Below are positions 25,834 through 36,291 of a DNA stretch of 64,000 bases, piece after piece. The DNA comes from Streptomyces sp. ICC1. Lineage in GTDB: Bacteria; Actinomycetota; Actinomycetes; Streptomycetales; Streptomycetaceae. The stretch covers positions 7,820,869 to 7,884,868 of the forward strand of contig NZ_CP030287.1 of the NCBI RefSeq assembly GCF_003287935.1, given 5' to 3'. Below the pieces are notes generated by a model. That model saw nothing but the letters and a program-made list of their open reading frames with translations. It was not told the DNA's origin and did not search any database. The position numbers and the translations under genes were made by a program. Positions within the stretch are counted from its first letter, which is position 1. Each line of letters starts with the position of its first letter.

Positions 25834-25869
25834 TCCCTCGGCGGGGGCCTTTCAGCCCCCGCCGAGGGA
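25834..25869 (-). terminator. 15-bp hairpin downstream of dop
   Basis: A 15-bp stem (25834-25848 with 25855-25869) with a CTTTCA loop lies just past the dop stop at 25883. It may separate dop from the promoter of pup, about 150 bases further left. Confidence 0.8.
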
Positions 25870-25882
25870 TCGGAAAGGGGGC

Positions 25883-27394
25883 TCAGCGGCCCGACAGCAC
25901 CCGTACCAGGTCCTCCGCCGTCCGACAGCGGTCCAGGAGCTCCTTCACATGGGCCCGCGTGCCCCGCAGGGGCTCCAGGGTCGGGACCCGCTGGAGGGAG
26001 TCGTGGCCCGGCAGGTCGAAGATCACCGAGTCCCAGGAGGCCGCGGCCACGTCGTCCGCGTACTGCTCCAGGCACCGGCCCCGGAAGTACGCCCGGGTGT
26101 CCTCCGGCGGCTTGCTCTGCGCGCGCTCCACGGCCGGCTCCTCCAGCAGCCGCTTCATCTTGCCGCGGGCCACCAGGCGGTTGTACAGCCCCTTCTCGGG
26201 CCGTACGTCGGAGTACTGCAGGTCCACGAGGTGGAGCCGGGCGGCGTCCCACTCGAGGCCGTCGCGCCGCCGGTAGCCCTCCAGGATCTCCCGCTTCGCG
26301 ATCCAGTCGAGCTCTCCCGACAGGCTCATCGGGTCGGTCTCGAGCCGGCCCAGTACGTCCTCCCAGCGGGCCAGCACGTCCTTGGTCTGCTCGTCCGCGT
26401 CGGAGCCGAAACGCTCCTCCACGTACTTCCTGGCCAGCTCGTAGTACTCCATCTGGAGCTGTACGGCGGTCAGCGTCCGCCCGCTGCGCAGCGTGATCAG
26501 GTACTGCAGGTCGGGGTCGTGGGAGACGTGGTGCAGGGTGCGCACGGGCTGGTCCACGGCGAGGTCGACGTTGATGTAGCCGTCTTCGATCATGGACAGG
26601 ACGAGTGCGGTCGTGCCGAGCTTGAGGTAGGTGGAGATCTCGGAGAGGTTGGCGTCGCCGATGATCACGTGGAGCCGGCGGTACTTCTCGGCGTCCGAGT
26701 GCGGTTCGTCGCGGGTGTTGATGATGGGGCGCTTGAGGGTGGTCTCGAGGCCGACCTCGACCTCGAAGTAGTCGGCGCGCTGGCTGATCTGGAAGCCGTG
26801 TTCGCGGCCGTCCTGGCCGATGCCGACGCGGCCGGCGCCGGTGACGACCTGGCGGGAGACGAAGAAGGGGGTGAGGTGGCGCACGATGTCCGAGAAGGGG
26901 GTTTCCCGCTTCATCAGGTAGTTCTCGTGCGTGCCGTAGGAGGCGCCCTTGTTGTCGGTGTTGTTCTTGTAGAGGTGGATGGGCTGGGCTCCGGGGAGCT
27001 GGGCGGCCCTGACTGCCGCCTCGGCCATGATCCGCTCGCCGGCCTTGTCCCAGAGGACGGCGTCGAGCGGGTTGGTGATCTCCGGGGAGCTGTACTCGGG
27101 GTGCGCGTGGTCGACGTAGAGCCGTGCGCCGTTGGTGAGGATGACGTTGGCGAGGCCGATGTCCTCGTCGGTGAGCTGGCTGTTGTCGGCGGCCTCGCGG
27201 GCGAGGTCGAAGCCGCGGGCGTCCCGCAGCGGGTTCTCCTCCTCGAAGTCCCAGCGGGCGCGTCGCGCCCGGTGCATCGCCGCCGCGTAGGCGTTGACGA
27301 TCTGGGATGAGGTGAGCATGGCATTGGCGTTCGGGTGCCCCGGGACGGAGATCCCGTACTCCGTCTCGATCCCCATTACTCGCCGTACGGTCAT
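25883..27394 (-). CDS. dop: depupylase/deamidase Dop
   Basis: Dop is an ATP-dependent carboxylate-amine-ligase-fold enzyme that removes Pup from substrates and can deamidate Pup-Gln. The 503-residue protein starts [20 protein letters not shown] and keeps the catalytic region [13 protein letters not shown] and the N-terminal ETEYG nucleotide motif that separates Dop/PafA from other ligases. ATG at 27394 follows GGAGGG. With Pup already ending in Glu, depupylation is its likely main task. It is transcribed leftward after arc with a 250-base gap. Confidence 0.95.
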   Translation of the reverse strand: MTVRRVMGIETEYGISVPGHPNANAMLTSSQIVNAYAAAMHRARRARWDFEEENPLRDARGFDLAREAADNSQLTDEDIGLANVILTNGARLYVDHAHPEYSSPEITNPLDAVLWDKAGERIMAEAAVRAAQLPGAQPIHLYKNNTDNKGASYGTHENYLMKRETPFSDIVRHLTPFFVSRQVVTGAGRVGIGQDGREHGFQISQRADYFEVEVGLETTLKRPIINTRDEPHSDAEKYRRLHVIIGDANLSEISTYLKLGTTALVLSMIEDGYINVDLAVDQPVRTLHHVSHDPDLQYLITLRSGRTLTAVQLQMEYYELARKYVEERFGSDADEQTKDVLARWEDVLGRLETDPMSLSGELDWIAKREILEGYRRRDGLEWDAARLHLVDLQYSDVRPEKGLYNRLVARGKMKRLLEEPAVERAQSKPPEDTRAYFRGRCLEQYADDVAAASWDSVIFDLPGHDSLQRVPTLEPLRGTRAHVKELLDRCRTAEDLVRVLSGR

Positions 27395-27644
27395 GCGGCC
27401 CTCCTTGCCCGGCGGCGCTCCCGTTCGGGAGCGGCGCTCAAGTACCGCTGGTGCTCCGGTGCGTCGTGTGCGGTGCCCGTCCCCGCACTGCGCGACCTGC
27501 GGTACGGATGAGCCTAGAACCACTCCGCGCCGGTGGGGAGATCATTTCGGTCATTGAATTCGACCGGTCACCGGCTGAAAAGAGCAGTCGGTAAAGCAGT
27601 CGGCTGCGGGTGCCCTTGCGGGCTCCCGCAGCCGGCCCGCTTCG

Positions 27645-29411
27645 TCAGAGGTACTGACCGGTGTTGGCCACCGTGTCGATGGAGCGTCCGGTGTCCGCGC
27701 CTTGCTTTCCGGTGACGAGCGTGCGGATGAATACGATCCGCTCGCCCTTCTTTCCGGAGATTCGGGCCCAGTCGTCGGGGTTGGTGGTGTTGGGGAGGTC
27801 TTCGTTCTCCTTGAACTCGTCCACGCAAGCCTGGAGGAGGTGGGCGACGCGAAGGCCCTTCTGGTTGTGCTCGAGGAAGGCCTTGATGGCCATCTTCTTC
27901 GCACGGTCCACGATGTTCTGGATCATCGCGCCCGAGTTGAAGTCCTTGAAGTAGAGGACTTCCTTGTCACCGTTGGCGTACGTGACCTCGAGGAAGCGGT
28001 TCTCCTCGGTTTCGGCGTACATCTGCTCGACGACGGTCTGGATCATGCTGTGGACGGTTTCCGCCGTGGAGCCCTGGTGCTCGCCCAGGTCGTCCGTGTG
28101 CAGCGGGAGCGTGGCCTTGAGGTACTTCGCGAAGATGTCCTTCGCCGCCTCGGCTCCGGGGCGCTCGATCTTGATCTTCACGTCGAGCCGGCCGGGGCGC
28201 AGGATGGCCGGGTCGATCATGTCCTCGCGGTTGGAGGCGCCGATGACGATGACGTTCTCCAGGCCTTCCACGCCGTCGATCTCGGCGAGCAGCTGGGGGA
28301 CGATGGTGTTCTCCACGTCCGAGCTGACTCCGGATCCGCGGGTGCGGAAGAGGGATTCCATCTCGTCGAAGAAGACGATGACGGGGGTGCCCTCGCTCGC
28401 CTTCTCCCTGGCACGTTGGAAGACGAGGCGGATGTGCCGCTCGGTCTCGCCGACGTACTTGTTGAGGAGTTCGGGGCCCTTGATGTTCAGGAAGTAGGAC
28501 TTCCCGGTGGGCTGGCCGGTGACCTCGGCGACCTTCTTGGCAAGGGAGTTGGCGACGGCCTTGGCGATGAGCGTCTTGCCGCAGCCGGGGGGGCCGTAGA
28601 GCAGGATGCCCTTGGGGGGCCGCAGTTCGTGTTCCTTGAAGAGGTCGGGGTAGAGGTAGGGGAGCTCGACGGCGTCGCGGATCAGTTCGATCTGGTCGCC
28701 CAGGCCGCCGATCTTGTCGTAGTCGATGTCGGGGACCTCTTCGAGGACGAGGTCCTCGACCTCGCTCTTGGGAACGATCTCGTAGACGTAGCCGGAGCGG
28801 GGTTCGAGCAGCAGGGAGTCGCCGGGGCGGATGGTGACGTCCAGGAGCGGCTCGGCGAGCCTCACCACCCTTTCCTCGTCGGTGTGCCCGACCACCAGGG
28901 CGCGCTCGCCGTCCTCGAGGATCTCCTTGAGGGTGACGATGTCCCCGGCGCGCTCGAATTCCATGGCTTCGACCACGTTGAGGGCTTCGTTGAGCATGAC
29001 CTCCTGGCCGCGCCGGAGGTCTTCCGGTTCGACGCTGGGGCTCACGTTCACTCGGAGCTTTCGGCCGCCGGTGAAGATGTCGACGGTTCCGTCTTCGTTC
29101 GCCTGCAGGAAGACTCCGAAGCCGGCCGGCGGCTGTGCGAGCCGGTCGACTTCTTCCTTGAGGGCCACGATCTGGTCGCGGGCCTCGCGCAGGGTATTGG
29201 CCAGACGCTCGTTCTGGGCGGAGACGCCTGCCAGGTTTGTCTGGAGCTCGACGATCCGCTCTTCGAGAATCCTCGTGTGTCGCGGAGAGTCGGCGAGCTT
29301 ACGTCGCAGGACGGCGATTTCCTGCTCGAGATAGGCAACCTGGCCGGCGGGGTCCTCAGACCCTCGCCCGGGCCGGATGCCGTGGTTGATGTCGTCGTCG
29401 TGGGCTGCCAC
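27645..29411 (-). CDS. arc: proteasome ATPase ARC/Mpa
   Basis: A 588-residue AAA+ unfoldase that recognises Pup and feeds pupylated proteins into the 20S core. It has an N-terminal coiled coil (about residues 24-93), tandem OB domains ([20 protein letters not shown] onward), Walker A GPPGCGKT, Walker [11 protein letters not shown] and the C-terminal QYL, the HbYX-type tail that docks into the alpha ring. GTG at 29411 is chosen for the GGAGGTGAG site just upstream. The divergent ferredoxin gene shares its upstream region (29,412-29,675). Confidence 0.96.
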   Translation of the reverse strand: MAAHDDDINHGIRPGRGSEDPAGQVAYLEQEIAVLRRKLADSPRHTRILEERIVELQTNLAGVSAQNERLANTLREARDQIVALKEEVDRLAQPPAGFGVFLQANEDGTVDIFTGGRKLRVNVSPSVEPEDLRRGQEVMLNEALNVVEAMEFERAGDIVTLKEILEDGERALVVGHTDEERVVRLAEPLLDVTIRPGDSLLLEPRSGYVYEIVPKSEVEDLVLEEVPDIDYDKIGGLGDQIELIRDAVELPYLYPDLFKEHELRPPKGILLYGPPGCGKTLIAKAVANSLAKKVAEVTGQPTGKSYFLNIKGPELLNKYVGETERHIRLVFQRAREKASEGTPVIVFFDEMESLFRTRGSGVSSDVENTIVPQLLAEIDGVEGLENVIVIGASNREDMIDPAILRPGRLDVKIKIERPGAEAAKDIFAKYLKATLPLHTDDLGEHQGSTAETVHSMIQTVVEQMYAETEENRFLEVTYANGDKEVLYFKDFNSGAMIQNIVDRAKKMAIKAFLEHNQKGLRVAHLLQACVDEFKENEDLPNTTNPDDWARISGKKGERIVFIRTLVTGKQGADTGRSIDTVANTGQYL

Positions 29412-29675
29412 GGTCCTCACCTCCTCCAAGGGGAGCTGGACGCTTTCTGACCCTACCTGGGCTGGTGGTGATTGAAACCCCTAGATCACAAAGACGGTAG
29501 GGGTGTGTCCGATCTTCACCCTTGCGTACTCCCTCACGCCAAGGAAATACCCACCCATCAAACTCGGGAAGCGGCCGGTTGTAAGGTCGAAGTGTTCAAC
29601 ACCCGTCAGAGCTCGTGCGACTTGCCGCGGGTTGTGTCCGGGATGGATCACTCATCGCAGGGAACGGCAGGAGAT

Positions 29676-30005
29676 ATGACCGTGCAGCAGGAGGCAACCT
29701 CCGACCAGACCGGTGGCGTCGGCGAGGCCGGAGAGCCGCTCGAGGTCTGGATCGACCAGGACCTCTGCACCGGCGACGGCATCTGTGTGCAGTACGCGCC
29801 GGAGGTGTTCGAGCTGGACATCGACGGTCTGGCGTATGTGAAGGGCTCCGCCGACGAGCTGCTCGTGGAGGCGGGGGCGACCACTCCGGTTCCGCTGGTG
29901 CTGCTCCAGGACGTGGTCGATTCGGCCAAGGAATGTCCCGGCGACTGCATCCATGTAAGGCGCGTTTCGGACAGGGTCGAGGTCTTCGGTCCCGACGCGG
30001 AGTGA
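29676..30005 (+). CDS. 3Fe-4S type ferredoxin
   Basis: A 109-residue ferredoxin with WIDQDLCTGDGICVQYAPEV near the start and AKECPGDCIHVRR near the end. The first site is CX5C with the usual second cysteine replaced by Gly, so a 3Fe-4S cluster is expected. ATG at 29676 follows GGAG by 5 bases; an earlier ATG at 29643 lacks a site. A gene of this type divergent from arc is a conserved arrangement in Streptomyces. The electron partner is unknown. Confidence 0.88.
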   Translation: MTVQQEATSDQTGGVGEAGEPLEVWIDQDLCTGDGICVQYAPEVFELDIDGLAYVKGSADELLVEAGATTPVPLVLLQDVVDSAKECPGDCIHVRRVSDRVEVFGPDAE

Positions 30006-30009
30006 CGGT

Positions 30010-31401
30010 TCAAACACCTGTGGCGGTCGAGTCCGTAAGCTCCTGGCGGAATTTTCCGCCGGTCCAGCGCCACTTGGCGAACTGTTTCGTGTCGGGGCTG
30101 TAGCGGGGGATCTCGGGCGAGGAGTAGCCGAGGAGCGTCGCGGTGACGACTCCGTCGCGCACGGTGAGGTCGGTGGCGGTCTGTCGGCGGCCGGCTTCGA
30201 GCAGGGTGGCGACGACGCGGGGGCCCGTGTTCTTGCCGGTGTCCCGGGTGAGTACGTAGATCGCGTGCGGCGGGGTGCCGGATCCGGCGTCGCAGCGGAC
30301 GGCCGCCACGGTTTCGGGGCGGCCGTCGCCGTCGAGGTCGCCTTCGGCGGTGGCCGTGACGGCTTGTGGGGCGCCGTTGCAGTCGAGTGGGTAGGTGAGC
30401 GCTCCGGCGTCGGGGGCGGCCGCCTCGGGGCCCTTCGGGGGGGGTGCGGCCGGTGTGGCGGGGCCCGGCGGCGTGCCGGGGGAGGCAGGTGCGGTCGCGC
30501 CGGGCGTGGCCGTGGGGGACTCCGGGACGCAGATGACCTCGTCGCGCGGGGTGTAGTGCGTACGGAAGGTCTCCCGGCCGACCTCGTGGCCGCCGCGGAC
30601 GAAGACGCGGTCGACGGAGACGTCGAAGCCCTCCAGCGGGGTCTGCGCCTCGCAGGTGGGGCCGGCGACCGTGCGCTTGCCCGGCGGCGTGACGAGGGTG
30701 CGCGGACCCTTGGTCGCGCGTACCTCGTCGTACTGCCTCGTTCCGAGCAGGGTGACCGTCACCGAGGTGGCGGTGGAGGAGGCGCGGACGATGACCGGGT
30801 GCCCGGAGTCGTTCTGCCAGCGCAGGTCCAGGGTGCCCCAGGCGACGGTGGCCTCGCGGCCTTCGGGGTACCGCTCGATGTAGAAGGAGTGGGCCCCGTG
30901 CTCGATCGGCTTCAGGCCCGCGAAGAACATGGCGTTGTACATGGTCGTCGCGACCGCGGAGACGCCGCCGCCGGGCGATTTCACGTACCGGCCGTCGTTG
31001 ATCATGATGCCGTCGACGAAGCCGTTCTCCTCGGTCCGCTCGCCCACCGTCTGGTTGAAGCTCCAGATGTCGCCCTGCTGGACGACGGCGCCGTTGATCA
31101 GTTCCACGGCGCGCGCGATGTTGTGGGTGCGGTAGGGCGCGGCGGGATAGGCGACGGTGAAGGAGGAGAGGACCTGCTGCCCGACGGCTGCCTCGGCGGC
31201 TGCCTCGGCGGCTGTCTCGGGGGTGGCCCCGGCGGTGGCCCCGGCGGTGGCCGCGTGCCGCCCGGTCGCCCGGTCCCCGGTGGGCCCGCCCGCGGCGGCC
31301 GCGGTACCGGCGGACAGGCCGCCGAGGCCGAGCACGGCGGCGGTGCCCGCCGATATCAGGGCGATCCGCGTGGTGGCCGTACGGCCGTGGGCGCGTCGCA
31401 T
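30010..31401 (-). CDS. secreted VanW-family protein
   Basis: A 463-residue exported protein with a signal peptide (to about residue 35, ALISAGTAAVLGLGGLSAGT). The VanW domain (about 85-215: YRTHNIARAVELINGAVVQQ, GDIWSFNQTVGERTEENGF, SPGGGVSAVATTMYNAMFFA) is followed by a beta-sandwich region, a Pro/Ala-rich linker and a C-terminal stretch with VTATAEGDLDGDGRPETVAA, an Asp-rich calcium-type loop like those of FG-GAP/VCBS proteins. VanW proteins sit at the cell surface with unknown activity. The stop is 5 bases past the convergent ferredoxin stop. Confidence 0.85.
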   Translation of the reverse strand: MRRAHGRTATTRIALISAGTAAVLGLGGLSAGTAAAAGGPTGDRATGRHAATAGATAGATPETAAEAAAEAAVGQQVLSSFTVAYPAAPYRTHNIARAVELINGAVVQQGDIWSFNQTVGERTEENGFVDGIMINDGRYVKSPGGGVSAVATTMYNAMFFAGLKPIEHGAHSFYIERYPEGREATVAWGTLDLRWQNDSGHPVIVRASSTATSVTVTLLGTRQYDEVRATKGPRTLVTPPGKRTVAGPTCEAQTPLEGFDVSVDRVFVRGGHEVGRETFRTHYTPRDEVICVPESPTATPGATAPASPGTPPGPATPAAPPPKGPEAAAPDAGALTYPLDCNGAPQAVTATAEGDLDGDGRPETVAAVRCDAGSGTPPHAIYVLTRDTGKNTGPRVVATLLEAGRRQTATDLTVRDGVVTATLLGYSSPEIPRYSPDTKQFAKWRWTGGKFRQELTDSTATGV

Positions 31402-31517
31402 GTCTCTCCCTGTCGCTGAGGAATCCGAACCACACAAGTTTGGTCCAAATCGGACTAAAAGGGTGAGGAATGTGCCGGTTCTCACGAGCGTGTGGGGGAG
31501 CCGCCGGCCGGGACGGT

Positions 31518-32765
31518 CTACGGAACCGAGCGGATCCGGCGGACCAGCACCGATCCCGCGACCGCCAGGGCGCCCGCCAGCGCGTACAGCGCCGTGTACC
31601 CGCCGAGGTGGGTGACCACCGGGGCCGCGATCACCGGGGCCAGCACCTGCGGCAGCGCGTTGGCGATGTTGATGACGCCCAGGTCCCGCCCCCGGTCCTC
31701 CTCGGTCGGCAGCACGTCCGTGAGCAGGGCGAAGTCCACCGCCGTGTACACGCCGAAACCGAGGCCGAGGACGAGCGAGGCGACGACCGCGCCGGTCCAG
31801 GTCTGCCAGACGGCGAGCAGCAGGGTGGCCGCGGCGATGACCAGGCCCGACCGGATGACGTAGGACTTGCGGCGGCCGCTGCGGTCCGACCGGATGCCGC
31901 TGATCACCACCGTGGCGAGCAGGGTGAGCGCGTTGAGCGCGGTGAGGACCAGCACGCCGGTGTCCGCGTCGCCCTGGTAGCGCACCGCGTCGGTCAGGTA
32001 GTAGAGCAGGTACATCGTGCTGATGGAGTACGACAGGTTCATCAGGAACCGGGTGAGCCAGGCCCAGCCGAAGTCGGGATGGCGGCGCGGGTCGATCCAG
32101 AAGCCGGCGAGGAAGCCCCGCCACCGGAAGGGCGGCCGGTCGGCGGGGGCGAGCACCGAGTCCCGCCGCATCAGGACGTACGGCACGGCCGCCACCACCG
32201 AGAAGACCGCGCAGGCCAGGTAGCCGCCCGCGATCCCGCCCGCGACCGTGGCCAGCGCCGTGCCGATGAGGATGCCGACCACCTGGGAGACGCCGAGCCA
32301 GCCCCCGACCAGGCCGCGCCGCCGGACCGGCACCTGGTCGGGGACGGCCGCGGTGAGCGCCGCGAAGGCCGCGTTCAGGGCGAGCTGGACCAGGCACCAG
32401 CCCGCGATCACCACCGCGACGCTCTGCGCCGCGGCGAGGACCACCAGGCCGGCGGCCCCGCCCGCCACCCCGGTCACCACCCAGGGGATGCGCCGGCCCG
32501 CGCGCGCCGTCGTCCGGTCGGACAGCGCGCCGAAGACGGGGTTGGCGACCATCGAGACCGCCGCTCCCAGCCCCGTCACCAGGGCGAGCGTGGAGGCCTT
32601 GTGGTCGGGGGCGAGGTGCTCGGCCTGGCGTGCCAGGAGCAGTTGCAGCGGGCCGAACCAGCCCACCCAGACGCCGAGGTTGGCGAGGGACAGCGCGCCG
32701 ACCCACCGGCCGCCGGGGGAGGCCGGGGCCTGCGCGTCCGGCGCGGCCTTCGCCCCGGCGGTCAT
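31518..32765 (-). CDS. MFS transporter, probably for a beta-glucoside
   Basis: A 415-residue major facilitator with 12 hydrophobic segments and the loop motifs GALSDRTTARAGRRIPWVVT and GIRSDRSGRRKSYV. The start overlaps the stop of the GH1 beta-glucosidase (ATGA), so the pair forms one operon and the substrate is plausibly a disaccharide or aryl beta-glucoside. The fold resembles glycoside-pentoside-hexuronide-type carriers. No regulator gene is next to it. Confidence 0.86.
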   Translation of the reverse strand: MTAGAKAAPDAQAPASPGGRWVGALSLANLGVWVGWFGPLQLLLARQAEHLAPDHKASTLALVTGLGAAVSMVANPVFGALSDRTTARAGRRIPWVVTGVAGGAAGLVVLAAAQSVAVVIAGWCLVQLALNAAFAALTAAVPDQVPVRRRGLVGGWLGVSQVVGILIGTALATVAGGIAGGYLACAVFSVVAAVPYVLMRRDSVLAPADRPPFRWRGFLAGFWIDPRRHPDFGWAWLTRFLMNLSYSISTMYLLYYLTDAVRYQGDADTGVLVLTALNALTLLATVVISGIRSDRSGRRKSYVIRSGLVIAAATLLLAVWQTWTGAVVASLVLGLGFGVYTAVDFALLTDVLPTEEDRGRDLGVINIANALPQVLAPVIAAPVVTHLGGYTALYALAGALAVAGSVLVRRIRSVP

Positions 32766-34129
32766 CTGCCGCTCCTGATCAGGTCGCGGTACCAGGCGTA
32801 CGACTCCTTGGGCGTGCGCGCCAGCGTCTCGTAGTCGACGTGGACGAGGCCGAACCGCTGCCGGTAGCCCTCCGCCCACTCGAAGTTGTCGAGGATCGAC
32901 CAGATGAAGTAGCCGCGGACGTCGGCCCCTTCGGCCATCGCCCGGTGCAGGGCGCGCACGTGGCCCTCGTGGTAGGCGATCCGCCGCGCGTCCTCGATCC
33001 GGCCCGTGCCCGGGTCCGGCCCGTCGCCGTACGAGCAGCCGTTCTCCGTGATGTACAGCGGCGGGAGCCGGTCGCCGTAGCGCTCGCGCAGGGTGGCGAG
33101 CAGCTCGCGCAGCCCGTCCGGGACCACCGGCCAGTCGAAGTCGGTGCGCTCGTACCCCTCGATCTGCCGGATGCCGAAGGGGAGTCCGGAGGGGATCTCG
33201 ATCCCGCCGAAGACGGAGGCGCCGGCCGGGGTCGGGGCGCCGACGAGCATCGGGTTGTAGTAGTTGACCCCGTACCAGTCCAGAGGGGCCGAGATCGTCT
33301 TGAGGTCCTCCGCCACCGGGCCGGGCAGGAGCGAGTCCAGTCCCTCCGGGTAGGCGCCGGTCAGGATCGGGTCGGCGAAGAGCCGGTTGGTGAGCGTGTC
33401 GTACAACTCGGCGGCGGCGCGGTCCTCTTCGCTCCCGGAGGCCGCCCAGACGGGGCTGTGCGAGGCGGCGATCCCGATCCGCCGGGCGCCCGCCGCGCGC
33501 AGGGCCTGCACGCCCAGCCCGTGGGCCAGCAACTGGTGGTGGGCGGCGGGCAGGGCGTCGAAGACGAGCTGCTTGCCGGGGGCGTGCTCGCCGAGGCCGT
33601 AGCCGAGGAGGGTGACCTCCGCGGGCTCGTTGATGGTGATCCACATGGGCACGCGGTCGGCGAGGCGCTCCGCGACCACCGAGGCGTACGCCGCGAACCG
33701 CTCGGCGGTGTCGCGCTCCAGCCAGCCCCCGCGCTCCTCCAGCGCGAGCGGGGTGTCCCAGTGGAACAGGGTGGGCACCGGGGCGATCCCCGCGGCGCAC
33801 AGCTCGTCGACGAGCCGGTCGTAGAAGTCCAGCCCCGCCCGGTTGACGGGCCCGCGGCCGTCGGGCAGGACCCGGGACCAGGACACCGAGAACCGGTACG
33901 CGTCCACGCCGAGCCCGCCCATCAGGGCCACGTCCTCCCGGTAGCGGCGGTAGTGGTCGGTGGCGACCTCCGCGTGGGAGCCGTCCTTGACGTGCCCCGG
34001 CTCCCTGGTGAAGGCGTCCCAGGAGGAGGGGCCTCGGCCGTCGGCCGTGGGCGAGCCCTCGATCTGGAAGGCGGAGGCGGAGACCCCCCAGAGGAAACCG
34101 GCCGGGAACGGGGGTACGGGCGCTGTCAT
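32762..34129 (-). CDS. GH1 beta-glucosidase
   Basis: A 455-residue retaining glycosidase (GH1, TIM barrel), cytoplasmic with no signal peptide. The acid/base Glu is in ITINEPAE (E168) and the nucleophile in LYITENGCSYGDG; FPAGFLWGVSASAFQIEGSP and WSILDNFEWAEGYRQRFGLV are standard. It releases glucose from cellobiose-type or aryl glucosides brought in by the coupled MFS carrier. ATG at 34129 fits the family start. A region of low-GC CAAT-rich sequence at 34,190-34,260 upstream may hold the promoter and operator. Confidence 0.95.
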   Translation of the reverse strand: MTAPVPPFPAGFLWGVSASAFQIEGSPTADGRGPSSWDAFTREPGHVKDGSHAEVATDHYRRYREDVALMGGLGVDAYRFSVSWSRVLPDGRGPVNRAGLDFYDRLVDELCAAGIAPVPTLFHWDTPLALEERGGWLERDTAERFAAYASVVAERLADRVPMWITINEPAEVTLLGYGLGEHAPGKQLVFDALPAAHHQLLAHGLGVQALRAAGARRIGIAASHSPVWAASGSEEDRAAAELYDTLTNRLFADPILTGAYPEGLDSLLPGPVAEDLKTISAPLDWYGVNYYNPMLVGAPTPAGASVFGGIEIPSGLPFGIRQIEGYERTDFDWPVVPDGLRELLATLRERYGDRLPPLYITENGCSYGDGPDPGTGRIEDARRIAYHEGHVRALHRAMAEGADVRGYFIWSILDNFEWAEGYRQRFGLVHVDYETLARTPKESYAWYRDLIRSGR

Positions 34130-34327
34130 GCGGACTCGCTTCGGTCGGGGCGGTGCGGATCCCCAACACGGGTACGGGGAAGCGCTGTCGGGCGTGCTGC
34201 TCACGGCACTTTCGGGTTCCCGGACCCGCCCTGTCAATGGAAAGTGAACAATCCTCAACTTTTGCGGGGCGCGTCCGATCGCGAAGTGCGGCCGCCGCCC
34301 GGCCGCGAAGTCCGGCCGCCGCCCGGG

Positions 34328-34882
34328 TCAGCCCGCGGCGTCGAGCAGGGCCAGCTGCTCGGAGCCGGCCCGCTCCATCGCGGCGGCGAGCTCCCGCGCG
34401 CGGCCGTCGCCGCCGGAGGCGCGTTCGGCCGCGCAGAGCAGCACGGACTGCCGCAGGTGTGCGCGCAGGGAGGCGGTGAAGAGGCTGTCGAACTCCGGCC
34501 CGGACAGCGCCCCCGCCCTGCGCACGGTGTCCGAGCTGACCATGCCCGGCATGTCGTGCCCCTCGTGCGGGCGGGTGTCCGGCGCCGCGGACAGGGCCAG
34601 GAGCCCGCGCAGGCCGGCCAGTTCGCCCGCCTGCCGGTCCGCCGCCGCCGCGGCGAACCGGACCACGGCCGGATCCCCGGCCCGCGAGGGCGCCAGGCCG
34701 GTCAGCAGCCGGGCCCGCTCGTCCATCGGGATCATCAACTGGATCCAGGCGATGTCGGTGGCGTTGAAGGCCGCCGCCCGCGGCGGCCCCGCCACCGGCT
34801 GCGCGGTGCAGCCGGTGGCCAGGAGCGCCGCGAGCAGGGCCCACACGGGCCGCCGGGTCAGAACGTACCGGCGGAGTTGCAC
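34328..34882 (-). CDS. DUF305 lipoprotein
   Basis: A 184-residue lipoprotein: LLAALLATGCTAQP is a lipobox with lipidated Cys, placing it on the outer face of the membrane. The DUF305 helical-bundle motifs MIPMDERARLL and HEGHDMPGM (a Met/His-rich copper-type loop) follow. Normal family members read HH.QAI.M; here the first motif is altered. The start at 34882 overlaps the upstream gene's end by 25 bases; GTG at 34846 is an alternative. Confidence 0.75.
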   Translation of the reverse strand: MQLRRYVLTRRPVWALLAALLATGCTAQPVAGPPRAAAFNATDIAWIQLMIPMDERARLLTGLAPSRAGDPAVVRFAAAAADRQAGELAGLRGLLALSAAPDTRPHEGHDMPGMVSSDTVRRAGALSGPEFDSLFTASLRAHLRQSVLLCAAERASGGDGRARELAAAMERAGSEQLALLDAAG

Positions 34883-36228
34883 TTGGCGCTCTGTACGACG
34901 CAGTCCTTCACGCGCTGCCCCAGGGCCGCGTCGTCCCAGGCGTTGAAGAAGTCGCCGTGGATGGACGAGGCCATGCCCGAGGACAGCGAGAGGCCGTCAG
35001 GGCCGCCGCCCGTCGGATAGCCGATCACGAAGGAGACGGAGGGGATGGCCACGGGATAGGCGCCGGAGCACTTGCCGCCGACGGTCGTGAAGGACACGTG
35101 CGACGTGTGGTCGGGGCTGTCGAGGTGCTTGCCGTCCCAGCAGTCGGGGAAGACCAGCTGGTACACGAGCTTGGCGTTCGGCGCGCACACCGGCCAGTTG
35201 CCGTCCGAGCTGCGGCCGCTCTCGCCGCCCTCGCCCGCGCAGTAGAACTGGTTGACCGAGCCGGCCGGAGTGGGAACCTGCGACTTGGCGCTGCCGGCGA
35301 TCATCCGGAACCCCTGGGGGAAGGGCACCGTCGCCGTGGGGTCGGGCAGCCGGGACCCGTAGTACACGATCATGCCCTCGGGTTCGACGGCACTGCCGTG
35401 CTCGTACAGGGTCGGGATCCAGTAGCTGGAGAGGTCCTTGGCGGGGGTGCAGCTCGTCGCGGTGTGCGAAGCCAGGGACTCGGCCGTGGTGAACGCGTCC
35501 GTGCTGCGGTTGCCGAAGAAGCTGTGCATGTGGGACGCGCCCGGCAGGCCGGGGGCCACGATCGGGTCGTCGGGCTTGGAATGGCTGTAGACGCAGGTGG
35601 CGTTGAACTCGGGGACCCGGACGGAGTTCGCCGGTACCGGCGCCGGAACCATCGCCCGGAACCCGGCCAGCTGGGTGTCCCACTTCGCCTGGTCGATCTT
35701 CACCCAGCCGGGCGAGGAACCGGCCGCGAACGAGAACCAGTTGACGTTCACGAAGTCCCCGGCCCCGCTGCTGCGCAGCACCGCGAACACCGTCTGGGAA
35801 CCGGCGGGATGGGCGGCGGCATCGGCGGTCCGCGTGACCCAGCTCTGCCAGCCGCCGGTGGCGGCCATCTCGAACTGTGCGAGCAGCGGGCCCGCCGGGG
35901 ACCCGGTGCGCAGCTCGACGGCGCCGGGACCGCCGACCGCGGAGGCCACCCGGGCCGAGACCGTCAGGGGGCCGGAGGCACCCAGGTCGACGTTGTCGAA
36001 GCGCATCCAGTCGCCGTTGGCGAGGTAGGCGGCGTTCTGGCCGCCGCCCGTGTCGCCCGTCGCCTCGAGCTGTACGCCGGACTGCGCCGCGTACGCCTCT
36101 GCCTGGACGAGGACGGTGTCGGCGGCCCGCGCGGGTGCGCTGGTCACCGTGGCGCCGAGGCTCGCGGCCAGCACGGTGGCCAGCGCGCCCGCGAGGAGGG
36201 CATGGAGGGGGAAGCGGGGTTTTCGCAT
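34858..36228 (-). CDS. secreted CBM6-DUF1996 protein
   Basis: A 456-residue exported protein: signal peptide to about residue 35 (ending PARA), a CBM6-like carbohydrate-binding module (38-165; VLVQAEAYAAQSGVQLEATG, LANGDWMRFDNVDLG) and a DUF1996 domain (about 190-450; FNATCVYSHSKPDDPIVAPG, HMHSFFGNRSTDAF, FPDCWDGKHLDSPDHTSHVS). The HMHSFFGN and CWDG..D..DH motifs are the family's likely metal or substrate site. DUF1996 has no settled activity. It lies beside a GH16 glucanase on the same strand, which suggests joint action on a polysaccharide. Confidence 0.85.
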   Translation of the reverse strand: MRKPRFPLHALLAGALATVLAASLGATVTSAPARAADTVLVQAEAYAAQSGVQLEATGDTGGGQNAAYLANGDWMRFDNVDLGASGPLTVSARVASAVGGPGAVELRTGSPAGPLLAQFEMAATGGWQSWVTRTADAAAHPAGSQTVFAVLRSSGAGDFVNVNWFSFAAGSSPGWVKIDQAKWDTQLAGFRAMVPAPVPANSVRVPEFNATCVYSHSKPDDPIVAPGLPGASHMHSFFGNRSTDAFTTAESLASHTATSCTPAKDLSSYWIPTLYEHGSAVEPEGMIVYYGSRLPDPTATVPFPQGFRMIAGSAKSQVPTPAGSVNQFYCAGEGGESGRSSDGNWPVCAPNAKLVYQLVFPDCWDGKHLDSPDHTSHVSFTTVGGKCSGAYPVAIPSVSFVIGYPTGGGPDGLSLSSGMASSIHGDFFNAWDDAALGQRVKDCVVQSAKCNSAGTF

Positions 36229-36291
36229 CGAAGGTCCTTGCCTGCCGGTGGAGGGGGAAGGGGCTGCCCGGGGCCGGACAGCCCCGGTGGC

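Noticed and set aside
30010..32706. A frame of about 900 codons joining VanW to upstream sequence
   Set aside because: The upstream part is Arg/Pro-rich shadow of the MFS gene; VanW has its own signal peptide and start at 31401.
31518..34844. A frame of over 1,100 codons on the minus strand
   Set aside because: It is the MFS gene extended upstream through an out-of-frame copy of the GH1 gene. The GH1 gene lies in another frame with good motifs.
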